Below, piece by piece: positions 1 to 8,605 of a DNA stretch of 64,000 bases. A model generated the notes under the pieces. That model ran no database searches. It was not told the origin of the DNA and saw nothing but the letters and a program-made list of their open reading frames with translations. Within the stretch, counting starts at the first letter, position 1. The number at the start of each line of letters is the position of its first letter. This stretch comes from LiPW-15 sp964530925 (lineage in GTDB: Bacteria; Patescibacteriota; Minisyncoccia; UBA6257; 2-01-FULL-56-20). The translations under genes were made by a program, and so were the position numbers. The stretch lies in contig CAZHBZ010000002.1 of NCBI GenBank assembly GCA_964530925.1, positions 9,560-73,559 of the forward strand, read 5' to 3'.

Positions 1-194
1 TTGGATTTTACGCCAGAGACAAGCCGCACCCGGCCCAACCCTACGCCGAAATGCCGGGCAATAGCCTCCAAGACCGCGAAGTTCGCCTTGTTTTCTTTGG
101 CTGGTTCACGCACCCAAACCGCGAAGGTATTGCTCCCCAAGTCTTCAATCTTTTCCTGCTTCGCTCCAGGTTTAACTTTTACAGTTATCCGCAT
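1..194 (-). CDS. DUF167 (YggU-type) protein, cut by the window edge
   Basis: The reverse strand from an ATG at 194 reads MRITVKVKPGAKQEKIEDLG and continues to the window edge, about 64 codons. VKPGAKQ near the N-terminus, the middle stretch REPAKENKANFAVL and the later RLVSGVKS match the order of conserved blocks in the small DUF167/YggU family. The function of that family is unknown. The start lies one base after the stop of the M16 peptidase, so the two genes are probably co-transcribed. The C-terminus is missing. The family call is from motif recognition only. Confidence 0.75.
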   Translation of the reverse strand, partial: MRITVKVKPGAKQEKIEDLGSNTFAVWVREPAKENKANFAVLEAIARHFGVGLGRVRLVSGVKS

Positions 195-195
195 T

Positions 196-1443
196 TTATT
201 CGGGGCTAACAATAACGGTCACGAACCGCTCGGGTTTAAGATATTTCGCGCGCAGAGCTTCGGCATCCGCGAGCCTGGACTTCTCTAAATATCTTTTCAT
301 CTTCTTGTACACTCCGGGAACATCTTTAAGCGTTTTCCCGGTCATCAGCCGTTCCCAAACAAAACCCTCCCAAACCCCAAGATCGTTATCATCCTCAAGG
401 CTCACGGCATCCAAAGCTCTCTCCCGCGCGTCCGCGAAAGCCTTCTTATCGGTAAGCGGAATATTGATAAGCCTCTTCATGAGCGCTTCAACCTTCGAAA
501 CATTTCCTGGCTTCGTTTCCGCGTAAAAATAAATATAACTGCCGAGCCCGGCGGCGGATGAAACCGACCCGCCAACGGCGTAAGCCAAGCCACGCTTTTC
601 CCGTATCTCCCGATAAAGCCTGGAATTGCCTCCGATCATTAAAAGCCTTCCAAGGAGCGATGAAGCCGCGTCATCTTTGTCGGAAATATCAAAAGGAATT
701 TTGGCCGCCATCATAACTATGGCTTTGTTCCTTTTTGGTTTTTTTATCTCCACCCTTTCTGTCATCGGCGGAAGATCCAACTCCTCATCCCATTTTTCGT
801 GGCGCAATTCCCCCCTCTTCATCGGAAAATTTTTATTGACGATCTTAACCAATTCCGCGTGCGCCAATTTCCCGGCGGCGAAAACAAGCGTGTTCGCGGG
901 GATGTGCCATTTTCCTTTAAGTTCCAAGAGATCCTTTCGGGAGATATTTTTCATCCCCTCTTCCGTCCCGACGCCCTCCCTCCGCATTGGGTTGACCCGC
1001 CAAAGGGATTCGCGAATGGCCCGATGAGCGAGGTAATAATCCTCGTCATAATTCCTGGCGCGTTCTAGGAGAACCGCGTTTTTTTCTTTCTGTAATTCTT
1101 TCGCCGGATAAGTTGAGTTCAAATATATGTCGCAGAGGAAATCCACAATTAGCGGAAGTTTCCTCGCGACACCGGTGCCGTAATAGTCCACGGAAAGCCT
1201 GGCGGTCGAAGCGTTGGATCCCAGAAAGTTTTTGGCTTTGAATTCGGCAATATCTCTCGCGCTCCTTTTCTTCGTCCCCTTAAAGGCCATATGTTCGAAA
1301 AAGTGGGATAGCCCGGACTTGTCCTCCGGGTCGTACGCGAATCCGGCCATGCAAGTCACGGTCACATAAACCTTCCTTTCCGTCGGAATGCCCGCCGAGA
1401 TTATCCTGAGCCCATCTTTGCGAATTGTTTCTTTTAATTCCAT
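196..1443 (-). CDS. M16 family zinc metallopeptidase
   Basis: This 415-residue protein carries the inverted zinc motif HxxEH (H47, E50, H51 in LSHFFEHMAFKG) that defines the M16 (pitrilysin/processing-peptidase) family. A downstream acidic stretch around EKNAVLLER is in the right place for the third zinc ligand. The C-terminal half fits the second, catalytically inactive M16 repeat. At about 415 residues it has the size of a single bacterial M16 subunit. There is no signal peptide, so it is probably cytoplasmic and may degrade peptides. A perfect TATAAT ends six bases before the ATG, so the transcript is probably leaderless. It is divergent from the gene at 1513. Confidence 0.9.
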   Translation of the reverse strand: MELKETIRKDGLRIISAGIPTERKVYVTVTCMAGFAYDPEDKSGLSHFFEHMAFKGTKKRSARDIAEFKAKNFLGSNASTARLSVDYYGTGVARKLPLIVDFLCDIYLNSTYPAKELQKEKNAVLLERARNYDEDYYLAHRAIRESLWRVNPMRREGVGTEEGMKNISRKDLLELKGKWHIPANTLVFAAGKLAHAELVKIVNKNFPMKRGELRHEKWDEELDLPPMTERVEIKKPKRNKAIVMMAAKIPFDISDKDDAASSLLGRLLMIGGNSRLYREIREKRGLAYAVGGSVSSAAGLGSYIYFYAETKPGNVSKVEALMKRLINIPLTDKKAFADARERALDAVSLEDDNDLGVWEGFVWERLMTGKTLKDVPGVYKKMKRYLEKSRLADAEALRAKYLKPERFVTVIVSPE

Positions 1444-1449
1444 AGTTTA

Positions 1450-1506
1450 ATTATAACCCAGACCAGGACCGCCTGTCTTTTTATAAGAGGCCCAGAAGAC
1501 TATAAT
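1450..1506. promoter_or_regulatory. Divergent leaderless promoter pair
   Basis: The 69-bp gap between the M16 gene and the gene at 1513 holds two perfect -10 boxes in opposite orientation: TATAAT on the minus strand (1450-1455) and TATAAT on the plus strand (1501-1506). Each ends exactly six bases before its start codon. With normal initiation seven or so bases after the -10 box, both transcripts would begin at the start codon. The -35 regions are weak (AAGACA on the minus strand at 1474-1479). Confidence 0.7.
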
Positions 1507-1512
1507 TTTTTT

Positions 1513-2127
1513 ATGAAGAAGTTCCCGGCAAAATACAGAAAGGATTTCGCCGTCTTCGAGAAACTCATCACTCCCGCGAAAGTCCAGGATTTTATAAACA
1601 AGATCCCGATAAATTTTGAACCCCAAGGCGAGACCTGCCGCTCTCCCCTTTCGACCCTCAAAGCCAAGCGCGCCCATTGCCTCGAAGGGGCGTACCTCGC
1701 CGCAGCCGCGCTCTGGTTTCACGGACACGAACCCTTGCTCTTGGATCTCCGAACCGTCCCCCGAGACAGCGACCATGTTGTCGCCCTGTTTAAAGAATCC
1801 GGCCGCTGGGGCGCGATAAGCAAAACCAACCACGCGGTCTTGCGATATCGGGAACCGGTCTACGCTTCCGTCCGGGAACTTGCCATGTCCTATTTCCACG
1901 AATATTTTTTGGATGATGGCAAAAAAACCATGCGGGATTATTCCGCTCCATTTAGCCTTTTGAAATATGGAGATAATTGGCTTGTCTCCAAAAAGAATCT
2001 TTGGGATATAGGCGCAGACCTGGACGACTCCAGGCATTTCGGGATACTCCCCAAAAACTTACGCTTGCGCCCAGCGGACAAAGTAGAAATTGAAGCGGGG
2101 AAAATCACGGAGTGGAAAAGGAGATAG
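1513..2127 (+). CDS. Transglutaminase-like (cysteine-protease fold) protein
   Basis: A 204-residue protein of unknown function. It has a cysteine in RAHCLEGAYLAAAALWF, then a DSDHVVALF segment and a KTNHAVLRY segment. This Cys ... Asp-His ... Asn-His order resembles the catalytic layout of transglutaminase-like folds, which include peptidases and amidases. There is no signal peptide or membrane segment. The gene has no Shine-Dalgarno site and starts six bases after a TATAAT box. The fold assignment is tentative, and the substrate cannot be read from the sequence. Confidence 0.55.
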   Translation: MKKFPAKYRKDFAVFEKLITPAKVQDFINKIPINFEPQGETCRSPLSTLKAKRAHCLEGAYLAAAALWFHGHEPLLLDLRTVPRDSDHVVALFKESGRWGAISKTNHAVLRYREPVYASVRELAMSYFHEYFLDDGKKTMRDYSAPFSLLKYGDNWLVSKKNLWDIGADLDDSRHFGILPKNLRLRPADKVEIEAGKITEWKRR

Positions 2128-2148
2128 ATTTGTCGGGATGGACCCCGG

Positions 2149-2910
2149 CTACATCAAAATTGTTTTTATAATTTCCAGAATATCGTGCTTGTGATTGTCG
2201 GACAAAACACCAAATATCTTCAAAACTTCCAAAAAGACTTTAATGTTGCTTTCTGTGATTTCGAAATAGGCCACTTCTTTCGCGCTGGCAACTCGCCCAA
2301 TTAAATTACTTTCCGCCTTAAGTTCCGAAATCGGAAAACACAGATACAGCATTGGCTGAATTCCTACCGCATACTGCTTCTCGGTAATTTTTATTTCGGT
2401 AACAATCTCATACCCGTTAAATTTATGGATTAAAAGAGGATATTTAACCTGAGTATATTCAAAATCAAATCCGTTTATATTTTTCGCTATCGGATGACTG
2501 CGATCAATTTGCAATTCGGAATTATTGCCAATCAAATTATTACTTGGAATCGAATCAAGATAATCAACAACGGCTTCTAAGTCCTCCCCAGAAATAATCC
2601 CCCATTTATAAAAGTGCCAAATATATTCAGATAGCTCATAAAGCGCCTTGGTTTTCCCGTTCGCACCCGTAAATTGCGTATCCGGCAATGACGATTCCGA
2701 AAGTTTTTCGGCTTCCGCCTTAACGACGTCATAACCAATCTGCCATTCGACATAATTGCTTAAAGCAAATCCATCCCTCCTAACCGCAACAGGCGTTCCA
2801 TATTCATTTAAAATTGAACGGTTCTTAATGCGGATTTTCCCACTAACAGCAGTTAGCAAGATTGGGACTTCAATTTTATGCTCTTGTTGTTTAATTAAAA
2901 TTTTTGGCAT
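2149..2910 (-). CDS. Putative Type II restriction endonuclease
   Basis: This 253-residue protein overlaps the end of a DNA methyltransferase gene by 20 bases, the usual arrangement of a restriction-modification pair. A candidate PD-(D/E)xK core is visible: acidic residues around NGFDFEY followed by VTEIKI, where E-x-K would complete the metal site. The gene is clearly more AT-rich than its neighbours, as is common for transferred restriction systems. The call rests mainly on context. I do not recognise a specific enzyme or recognition sequence. Confidence 0.55.
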   Translation of the reverse strand: MPKILIKQQEHKIEVPILLTAVSGKIRIKNRSILNEYGTPVAVRRDGFALSNYVEWQIGYDVVKAEAEKLSESSLPDTQFTGANGKTKALYELSEYIWHFYKWGIISGEDLEAVVDYLDSIPSNNLIGNNSELQIDRSHPIAKNINGFDFEYTQVKYPLLIHKFNGYEIVTEIKITEKQYAVGIQPMLYLCFPISELKAESNLIGRVASAKEVAYFEITESNIKVFLEVLKIFGVLSDNHKHDILEIIKTILM

Positions 2911-4063
2911 ATTTTTCGCCTAATTTGCTTCCAAGTAATTCCCTAAAATAGTTATCTATTTTCGGCTTGGCATCTGGAATTTCCCTAAAATTAAATTTAT
3001 TTCTTAGGACTGGATTTGTGTGTACGCTTTGGGCGATAAAACATTCTTTAATTTCATTGAACTTCTCATTATCGATGATCACATCGCAATTTCCAAGGAA
3101 ATAGGGCACTTTATCCGCGTATTGTTTGAAGACGTCAATATAACAATAATATGGCAGTTTTTCCATTAGCACATAGACGGTATTGTAAGTGTCGGAGTCA
3201 ATAAACGTTCGATTGCGTTTGAGCGCGTTTATATCCCTAAGTGTCCAAAACTTTGCTATTGGCTTATCGTTTTTATTTAAAAATTTTTTATTCGGATACT
3301 TTTGGACATAATTGACTACAGTATCAAAATCGCTTAAACGGAAAAGCCCATCATCTTTTACTTTAAACTGATAATTTTGGATATAATCGTAGGTCATCCC
3401 TTTCTGATCTTTTTCGTAAAGGGCAATTAAAATCGGGAAGGCCATTCCACGAGACGTATCGGAAAACTCGTGACTACTTATGATTATTCCATCGATTAAT
3501 TTATAGTTTTGGGAAAATTTTGAAAGTAAGGCAAAATTGGCTTTTTTAATTAAATAAGACAAGGGGTGTAAAACACAAACGTAGTCTGCCCCTAATTTAT
3601 CATAAGAAAGCAAGAACGACATTCCCAGGTCCCTGGTTTTTATATCAGAATCAATCCCGTTTTGAACAGAAGTGTCTTTTATAGAATTACGAATTATGGA
3701 TGTAGTGTCGTTGTATGGCGGGTTGCCTATGGCTATAAGTTTTTCTTCGCCCCTTATGGCTAAATTATCGCGACAAACATTCGAAAGAGAATTTTGGTGA
3801 ATAAAATTCGCGCCGCTAATTGTTTTTTTTGCTTCAAAAATAGCCTTTTGATCGATATCCGCCCCCACAAATCTTTTCGCGACCCCTCCCCTTGCCAAAA
3901 ATGATCCGTAGCCGCAAGACGAATCTAAAATTGTAAAGTCTTTAAGGTTCGTGATGTTTTTTCGCAAAATGGAATAGGCCAGATCAACAATGGTCTCTGG
4001 CGTGTAATAAGAGCCGAGATTGATAGTGTCGGCGTAATTTAGGTGTTTCTGATTCCTGTCCAT
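2891..4063 (-). CDS. Type II N6-adenine DNA methyltransferase
   Basis: A 390-residue methyltransferase with motifs in the order typical of gamma-class adenine enzymes: motif X (GSYYTPETIVD), motif I for S-adenosylmethionine (LDSSCGYGSFLA), a motif II-like acidic position (VGADID), and catalytic motif IV NPPYND. The C-terminal part would hold the target-recognition region. It precedes and overlaps the likely endonuclease. A TATAAT box ends eight bases before the ATG, so the message is nearly leaderless. The region is AT-rich, which suggests transfer. Confidence 0.85.
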   Translation of the reverse strand: MDRNQKHLNYADTINLGSYYTPETIVDLAYSILRKNITNLKDFTILDSSCGYGSFLARGGVAKRFVGADIDQKAIFEAKKTISGANFIHQNSLSNVCRDNLAIRGEEKLIAIGNPPYNDTTSIIRNSIKDTSVQNGIDSDIKTRDLGMSFLLSYDKLGADYVCVLHPLSYLIKKANFALLSKFSQNYKLIDGIIISSHEFSDTSRGMAFPILIALYEKDQKGMTYDYIQNYQFKVKDDGLFRLSDFDTVVNYVQKYPNKKFLNKNDKPIAKFWTLRDINALKRNRTFIDSDTYNTVYVLMEKLPYYCYIDVFKQYADKVPYFLGNCDVIIDNEKFNEIKECFIAQSVHTNPVLRNKFNFREIPDAKPKIDNYFRELLGSKLGEKYAKNFN

Positions 4064-4071
4064 CTGGGTTC

Positions 4072-4077
4072 ATTATA
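4072..4077 (-). promoter_or_regulatory. -10 box of the methyltransferase gene
   Basis: TATAAT on the minus strand, with eight bases between it and the ATG at 4063. This leaves a leader of at most about two bases. Confidence 0.6.
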
Positions 4078-4102
4078 CCAGTTTTCAGGTCTCAATAAGA
4101 AT

Positions 4103-4135
4103 AAAAAACGGCGCCCGCGAAGGGTGCCGTTTTTT
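4103..4135 (-). terminator. Intrinsic terminator after tRNA-Ser
   Basis: AAAAAACGGC-type stem with a GCGAA-region loop and a closing GTGCCGTTTTTT arm. It can work in both directions. On the minus strand it lies just after the tRNA-Ser gene. Confidence 0.75.
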
Positions 4136-4140
4136 GCTAG

Positions 4141-4225
4141 CGGAGGGGGAGAGATTCGAACTCTCGGTACCTTGCGGTACGCCACCTTTCCAAGATGGTG
4201 CACTAGACCACTATGCGACCCCTCC
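4141..4225 (-). tRNA. tRNA-Ser (anticodon GGA)
   Basis: The minus strand folds into a class II tRNA of 85 nt. The acceptor stem is GGAGGGG/CCCCTCC, with discriminator G as expected for serine. The anticodon stem CCATC/GGTGG encloses the loop TTGGAAA, giving anticodon GGA. A long variable arm (TACCGCAAGGTA) and a T-arm with loop TTCGAAT follow. The 3' CCA is not encoded, so it must be added by a CCA-adding enzyme. Confidence 0.95.
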
Positions 4226-4306
4226 AGGGTCTCGGCCACCAGTAAAATCTAAGCTAAATCCTAAAAATTTACAACCCGCGAAGCGAGCTTCTAAATTCTA
4301 CTTTTC

Positions 4307-4339
4307 CCGATATCGGTTACGATATCGAGGATCCTCGAT
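4307..4339. repeat. Three consecutive perfect palindromes
   Basis: CCGATATCGG (4307-4316), CGATATCG (4320-4327) and ATCGAGGATCCTCGAT (4324-4339) follow each other within 33 bases. They lie in the gap of about 200 bp between the TPM gene and tRNA-Ser, which otherwise holds no gene that I can see. Confidence 0.6.
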
Positions 4340-4428
4340 TTTGTAGCGCAAATAAATTCGCGGACAAAATCGGGGCTACTTCCTACATTCCGGACTCTGC
4401 GTTTTATTTTCTACTACTTACTATGTTT

Positions 4429-5358
4429 TCACCATCCCCCGCTTGCGCCTCCTCCGCCGGAACGTCCGCCGCCGAAACCCCCGAACCCTCCGCCGCTGTG
4501 ACTTCCTCCGCCAAACCCGCCAAAGCCTCCGCCGCCTCCAAGCCAGGGGCCTTTTCCGCCGCTGTCCTTCCACATCTTATAGCTTTTAGAAACGAGAAAA
4601 TCGAAAAGCGCGCCAAAGCCTCCTAAGAAAATAATTATTAAAATCCGCCAGACCATCCCGCCTATCCAAAGCCAAAGCAAAAGACCCAAGAGTCCGCCCA
4701 GCACTCCCCCGAGCCACCAGGACTTTGTCCGCCCCAAAAAGATCGCGAATATTCGCAGGATCAAAAACGGAATAAAAATAAATATCCAGCCACCGTTGGA
4801 GAATAAAAGCTTCATTATCCAAGAATCCTTTAGTTTCTCGCCGCTTTCGGAAAATCCCGCCTCGCTTTTTACGGCCAAAACAATATCGTCCACCGCCAAG
4901 TTCAATCCTTTATAGTATTCCCCCTCTTTAAAGGCCGGAACAATATCCTCGTTTATTATTTGCGCGCTTTGTATATCCGTTAGCGCTCCCTCAAGTCCAT
5001 ATCCGGTTTGAATGCGCGCCTTTCTGTCTTCCAAAGAGACCAGGACGAGCGCTCCGTTGTCTACTTTTTCTTTACCGATTTTCCAAGTATCGAATATTTT
5101 TTGCGCGGCATTTTCGATCGTGTCGCCATTCAAGGATTTTACGGTCACCACCGCTATTTCTATTGTTGTCGTGGCATTAAAATCCCTGAGTTTCAATTCC
5201 AGGGCGGAAACTTCTTCCGCGCTCATCATTCCCGCGAAATCGCTCACGAACCCTGCGGGTTTTTCGGGGACAACAAAAGCCGCGAGCGAAGCTCGCGGCG
5301 AGATTGCGACCGCGAGCAAAAGGAAAGTGAATGCCTTAAGGGCGGTCTTCATCTTCAA
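4429..5358 (-). CDS. TPM-domain membrane protein (YgcG-like)
   Basis: A 309-residue protein. An N-terminal signal peptide ends near SPRASLAA, followed by a TPM domain (about residues 30-165) that includes VSDFAGMMS, IEIAVVTVKSLNGDTIE and IQTGYGLEGALTD. Hydrophobic helices at about 185-255 follow, and the tail of about 40 residues is almost only Gly, Phe and Ser, ending GGGGASGGW. This is the layout of bacterial YgcG/TPM proteins, whose role in membrane or envelope stress is not settled. It directly follows LemA (gap of 6 bases), and TPM and LemA genes often occur together. No Shine-Dalgarno site is visible. Confidence 0.85.
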   Translation of the reverse strand: MKMKTALKAFTFLLLAVAISPRASLAAFVVPEKPAGFVSDFAGMMSAEEVSALELKLRDFNATTTIEIAVVTVKSLNGDTIENAAQKIFDTWKIGKEKVDNGALVLVSLEDRKARIQTGYGLEGALTDIQSAQIINEDIVPAFKEGEYYKGLNLAVDDIVLAVKSEAGFSESGEKLKDSWIMKLLFSNGGWIFIFIPFLILRIFAIFLGRTKSWWLGGVLGGLLGLLLWLWIGGMVWRILIIIFLGGFGALFDFLVSKSYKMWKDSGGKGPWLGGGGGFGGFGGGSHSGGGFGGFGGGRSGGGGASGGW

Positions 5359-5364
5359 TTTAAA

Positions 5365-5919
5365 TTAGAAAGCGACTTTTGGGGCAGTCTCCGCTCCGGA
5401 AGCCGCCTTGAAAAGTTCCCTCGCGTCGAACCCGAAAATACCGGCGGCAATATTCGACGGGAATCTCTGAACTTTTACGTTCAAGACGCCAACCGCGTCG
5501 TTGTAGCGTTGTCTTTCGACCGCGATACGATTCTCGGTTCCCTCAAGCTGGGTCATAAGATTTTGAACAGTGGCGCCGGAAGTAAGCTGCGGGTAATTTT
5601 CCATTATCACCAAAAGTCTGCCGAGCGCGCCCTCGACTTCGCTAGCCGCGGACGCCTTCTCATTCACGCTCTGCGCTCCCGCGTATCTTGTCCTCGCTTC
5701 GGATATAGCGCCGAATACTTCTTTTTCCTGCGTCATTATCCCCTGGACGGACGCGACCAAATTCGGGATAAGGTCAAATCTCCTTTGAAACTGCGACTCT
5801 ACCTGGGACCACTGAACATCCACCGCGGTATTCAAAGAGACAAAGCTGTTATAGCTCATCCAAAGATATCCGCCGACCACTACAACTATCGCAAGCGCTA
5901 TCCAAAGTGTTTTTTTCAT
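5365..5919 (-). CDS. lemA: LemA family protein
   Basis: A 184-residue protein with one N-terminal membrane anchor (LWIALAIVVVVGGYLWM) and then a helical body containing the family signatures VDVQWSQVESQFQRRFDLIPNLV and YNDAVGVLNVKVQRFPSN. LemA proteins are anchored helical-bundle proteins of unclear function. The gene is first in an operon with the TPM gene. A TATAAT box lies 28 bases upstream, giving a leader of about 20 bases without a Shine-Dalgarno site. Confidence 0.92.
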   Translation of the reverse strand: MKKTLWIALAIVVVVGGYLWMSYNSFVSLNTAVDVQWSQVESQFQRRFDLIPNLVASVQGIMTQEKEVFGAISEARTRYAGAQSVNEKASAASEVEGALGRLLVIMENYPQLTSGATVQNLMTQLEGTENRIAVERQRYNDAVGVLNVKVQRFPSNIAAGIFGFDARELFKAASGAETAPKVAF

Positions 5920-5970
5920 ATTTTTTTGTTGGTTTCTGATTTCTTTGATTATACCCTAAACCCATATTTT

Positions 5971-6019
5971 TAAAAGAAAAGCCCCGACTTGGCCTGCTGA
6001 CAGCAGGCAGGGTCGGGGC
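5971..6019 (-). terminator. Intrinsic terminator of thyX
   Basis: Outer stem GCCCCGAC (5981-5988) with GTCGGGGC (6012-6019) and an inner stem GCCTGC/GCAGGC, followed on the minus strand by a T-rich run. It lies just after the TAG at 6025-6027 that ends the second reading frame of thyX. Confidence 0.8.
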
Positions 6020-6024
6020 GAGTG

Positions 6025-6763
6025 CTAGACCTTACGATTGACAGTTTTGTACCACGGATGTCCGTCCACGATCTCCACTTCGTAATCGGCAAAGATATTC
6101 GGATATCTCTTCTTCGGCTTCAGGGGCTGTTCGCATCTCAAGGCAATGGCGCAGAGCGCGAAGGTTTGCGCTCCATCCGATAGAAGTTGCGAGTCCGAGC
6201 GGCGCGACACGCCGGAAAGCGGAGGTGAGCTTTTTCTTTTCGGCAAAACTCTTTTTCTCCGCGATATTCGCCGCCTCGGCCAGATTCTTCTGCACGTCTT
6301 CGAGAAGCCCGACCACATTGGTCATGATCGTCATAACCTCCGGCGTTTCTTGGATCACTGTCGGAACCCAGAAACCCAGCTCGGTCAGACGCACATAACG
6401 CAAACTTTCCTGAGATATCGCAGTCCCTGCCCGGTGGCGCACCAACTCATGAGTGAACACCCGGCTCACGCCAGCGAAAACGAAATTCACATTCGCGTGC
6501 TCGAGGACGGAACCGTGTTTCACATTCACGATGTTCTGAATGTAATCGACGTTTCCTTCGCGCACCTTGGTCACATTCGGATTGAGACCCGGAGCAAAAC
6601 TCCGGTAGCAAATCCGGCCCATAACCTCAGTCAGCTCTTCCGCGTCGGAAGGGGCATCGCTTTTCCATTCCGGAGCACCGACGTATTCGAGATAGGCCTC
6701 TAGACCTTCGTGATTCAGGGTCGTTTCTCCCAAGAGAAAGACCTTCGGTTCTACGATTTTCAC
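6025..6763 (-). CDS. thyX: Flavin-dependent thymidylate synthase ThyX, probable C-terminal frameshift
   Basis: ThyX makes dTMP from dUMP with FAD and methylene-tetrahydrofolate. The signature RHRAGTAISQESLRYVR is present, and the body up to LEMRTAPEAEEEIS fits the family. The start is a GTG at 6763 behind a strong AGGAGGA site. The open frame then ends in an implausible tail (EYLCRLRSGDRG...) with its stop at 6032. Another frame across the same bases gives a natural-looking ending (KKRYPNIFADYEVEIVDG ... YKTVNRKV) with its stop at 6025, directly before the terminator. A deletion or frameshift near 6100-6115 is therefore likely; whether it is real or a sequence error cannot be told here. The conserved core is intact. 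Confidence 0.88.
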
Positions 6764-6807
6764 TTAATCCTCCTTCTTTTCTTTCGTGGGGCTGCCTTCA
6801 ACCTACT

Positions 6808-6841
6808 AAAAACCGCTCCGTTTGTCTACGGAACGGTTTTT
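6808..6841 (-). terminator. Intrinsic terminator of groEL
   Basis: AAACCG-C-TCCG pairs with CGGA-A-CGGTTT around an 8-base loop. A T-run follows on the minus strand, after the groEL stop codon. Confidence 0.75.
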
Positions 6842-6877
6842 GTTATTCTGTTCCCGCTACCCACTACTCACTATCTC

Positions 6878-8527
6878 TTAATATCCCATCTCCGGCATCC
6901 CTCCCCCGGCGCTCCCTGATTCTTTTTTTGGAATCTCTGTTATCGCCGCCCCAATCATCAAATAATTGGCGGCAACGGAAACCGCATTCATCAAGGCGGT
7001 CTTCGTGACTTTTAAGGGATCGATAATGCCGGCCTCTTTAAGATCGCCAAACTTATTTTTAAGAGCGTTGAAACCGCGCCACATTTTTTCTTCGCCGGAG
7101 AGCTTGGATTTTTCCCTTTTTAATTCATCAAGCTTCCCCTCCGCGGACACTCCGCTGTTTTCAAGTATCGCCCGAAGCGGCGCCTCGAGCGCGTAGTTGA
7201 TTATACTTTTCGCGGCCCGCGCGACATCCTCATCGGACTTTTCTTCCGCGTGTTCCAATCTGACGTTAAACAAGGCAACTCCGCCGCCTGGCACTATTCC
7301 CTCCTCCATCGCGGCCCTGGTCGCGGAAACCGCGTCTTCCACCCGCTGTTTGAGTTCTTTCTGCGCGGACTCGGTCGGCGCGCCCACCTTCAAAACGGCG
7401 ACTCCTCCGGAAAGTTTGCCAAGACGCTCCTGAAGTTTCTCTTTGTCGAAATCGGAATCGATTTTTTTGATCTGTGATTTAAGCTGGGCCACCCTGTCTT
7501 CTATCGCGCCCTTGTCCCCTCGGCCGCCGACAATTGTCGTCGCGTCCTTGCTCGAGACAACCCGATGCGCGTGGCCCAAGTCATCTAAAGTAGCCGCGTC
7601 CAGTTTCTTGCCAAGCTCCTCGGAAATAAATTCTCCGCCGACGACAATCGCTATGTCTTGAAGCATTTCTTTGCGCCTGTCGCCAAACCCGGGGGCCTTA
7701 ACCGCCAAGACATTAAACACCCCGCGAAGCTTATTCAAAACCAAGGTGGTAAGCGCCTCGCCCTCGATTTCTTCGGCGACTATTAAAAGTTCTTTCTTTC
7801 CGCCCTGCACCATCTTTTCCAAGAGCGGCAATATTTCCTGAATGGAAGATATTTTCCGGTCGGTCACAAGCACATACGGGTCCTCAAGAGAGGCTTCCAT
7901 TTTTTCCTGGTTTGTCACCATATATTGCGAAACATACCCGCGGTCAAACTGCATTCCCTCCACCATCTCATAGGAATTGCCGATGGTATTGGAATCCTCA
8001 ATGGTCACCACGCCCTCTTTCCCAATTTTTTCCATGACTTCGGAAATGAGCTTCCCGATTTCCGCGTCCTTCGCGGAAAGGGTGGCGACTTCCTGGATCT
8101 TTTTGGTGTCGTTGATAACGTTCTTCTGCGCCTCGAGAGACTTAACAACTTCTCGGCTCGCCGATTTCAATTCTTCCGCCAATTGAATAACGTTAAAACC
8201 TTTTTCTCTTATCAGTTTTTCTCCTTCGTCTATCATCGCGTGCGCCAAAACAACCGAAGTGGTGGTTCCGTCGCCGACATTATCGTTGGTCTTGTCCGCG
8301 GCTTGCTTGATAAACTCCGCGCCGAGATTTTCGTATTTGTCTTCGAGTTCGATTTCTTTAGCGACAGTCACGCCGTCGAAAGTTACCTGCGGCGCTCCGT
8401 ATCCTTTTTCGACGACCACAGCCCGCCCGCGAGGACCCAAAGTCATCCGGACCGCCTCCGCGAGCTTATCAATTCCTTTTTTGAGCGCGACCCGCGCGTT
8501 TTCGTTGAATTTAAGTTCCTTTGCCAT
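6878..8527 (-). CDS. groL: Chaperonin GroEL (60 kDa subunit)
   Basis: A 549-residue group I chaperonin. The ATP-binding motifs TLGPRGRAVVVEKGYG and NVGDGTTTSVVLAH are present, together with the apical-domain stretch LLIVAEEIEGEALTTLVLNKLRG and the C-terminal EEGIVPGGGVAL. With GroES it forms the cytoplasmic folding chamber. The tail ends GGGMPEMGY, a shortened form of the usual GGM-rich tail. It follows groES with a 150-bp gap that contains a hairpin. There is no Shine-Dalgarno site at its ATG. Confidence 0.98.
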   Translation of the reverse strand: MAKELKFNENARVALKKGIDKLAEAVRMTLGPRGRAVVVEKGYGAPQVTFDGVTVAKEIELEDKYENLGAEFIKQAADKTNDNVGDGTTTSVVLAHAMIDEGEKLIREKGFNVIQLAEELKSASREVVKSLEAQKNVINDTKKIQEVATLSAKDAEIGKLISEVMEKIGKEGVVTIEDSNTIGNSYEMVEGMQFDRGYVSQYMVTNQEKMEASLEDPYVLVTDRKISSIQEILPLLEKMVQGGKKELLIVAEEIEGEALTTLVLNKLRGVFNVLAVKAPGFGDRRKEMLQDIAIVVGGEFISEELGKKLDAATLDDLGHAHRVVSSKDATTIVGGRGDKGAIEDRVAQLKSQIKKIDSDFDKEKLQERLGKLSGGVAVLKVGAPTESAQKELKQRVEDAVSATRAAMEEGIVPGGGVALFNVRLEHAEEKSDEDVARAAKSIINYALEAPLRAILENSGVSAEGKLDELKREKSKLSGEEKMWRGFNALKNKFGDLKEAGIIDPLKVTKTALMNAVSVAANYLMIGAAITEIPKKESGSAGGGMPEMGY

Positions 8528-8587
8528 TTTTTCCCAAGAGCGAAGCGATTGGCTGAAAAAATGAGCACCCCGCCGGAATCGTCAGAT

Positions 8588-8605
8588 GTAGGCGGGGCCG
8601 CCTAC
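8588..8605 (-). other. Hairpin in the groES-groEL spacer
   Basis: GTAGGCGG and CCGCCTAC form a perfect 8-bp inverted repeat with a 2-base centre. No T-run follows on the minus strand, so it is more likely an mRNA processing or stability element than a terminator. Confidence 0.45.

Noticed and set aside
5008..5973. A 321-residue open frame on the plus strand opposite the TPM and lemA genes
   Set aside because: It lies entirely opposite two clear genes, has low-complexity composition and no family features. It is a by-product of their codon bias.
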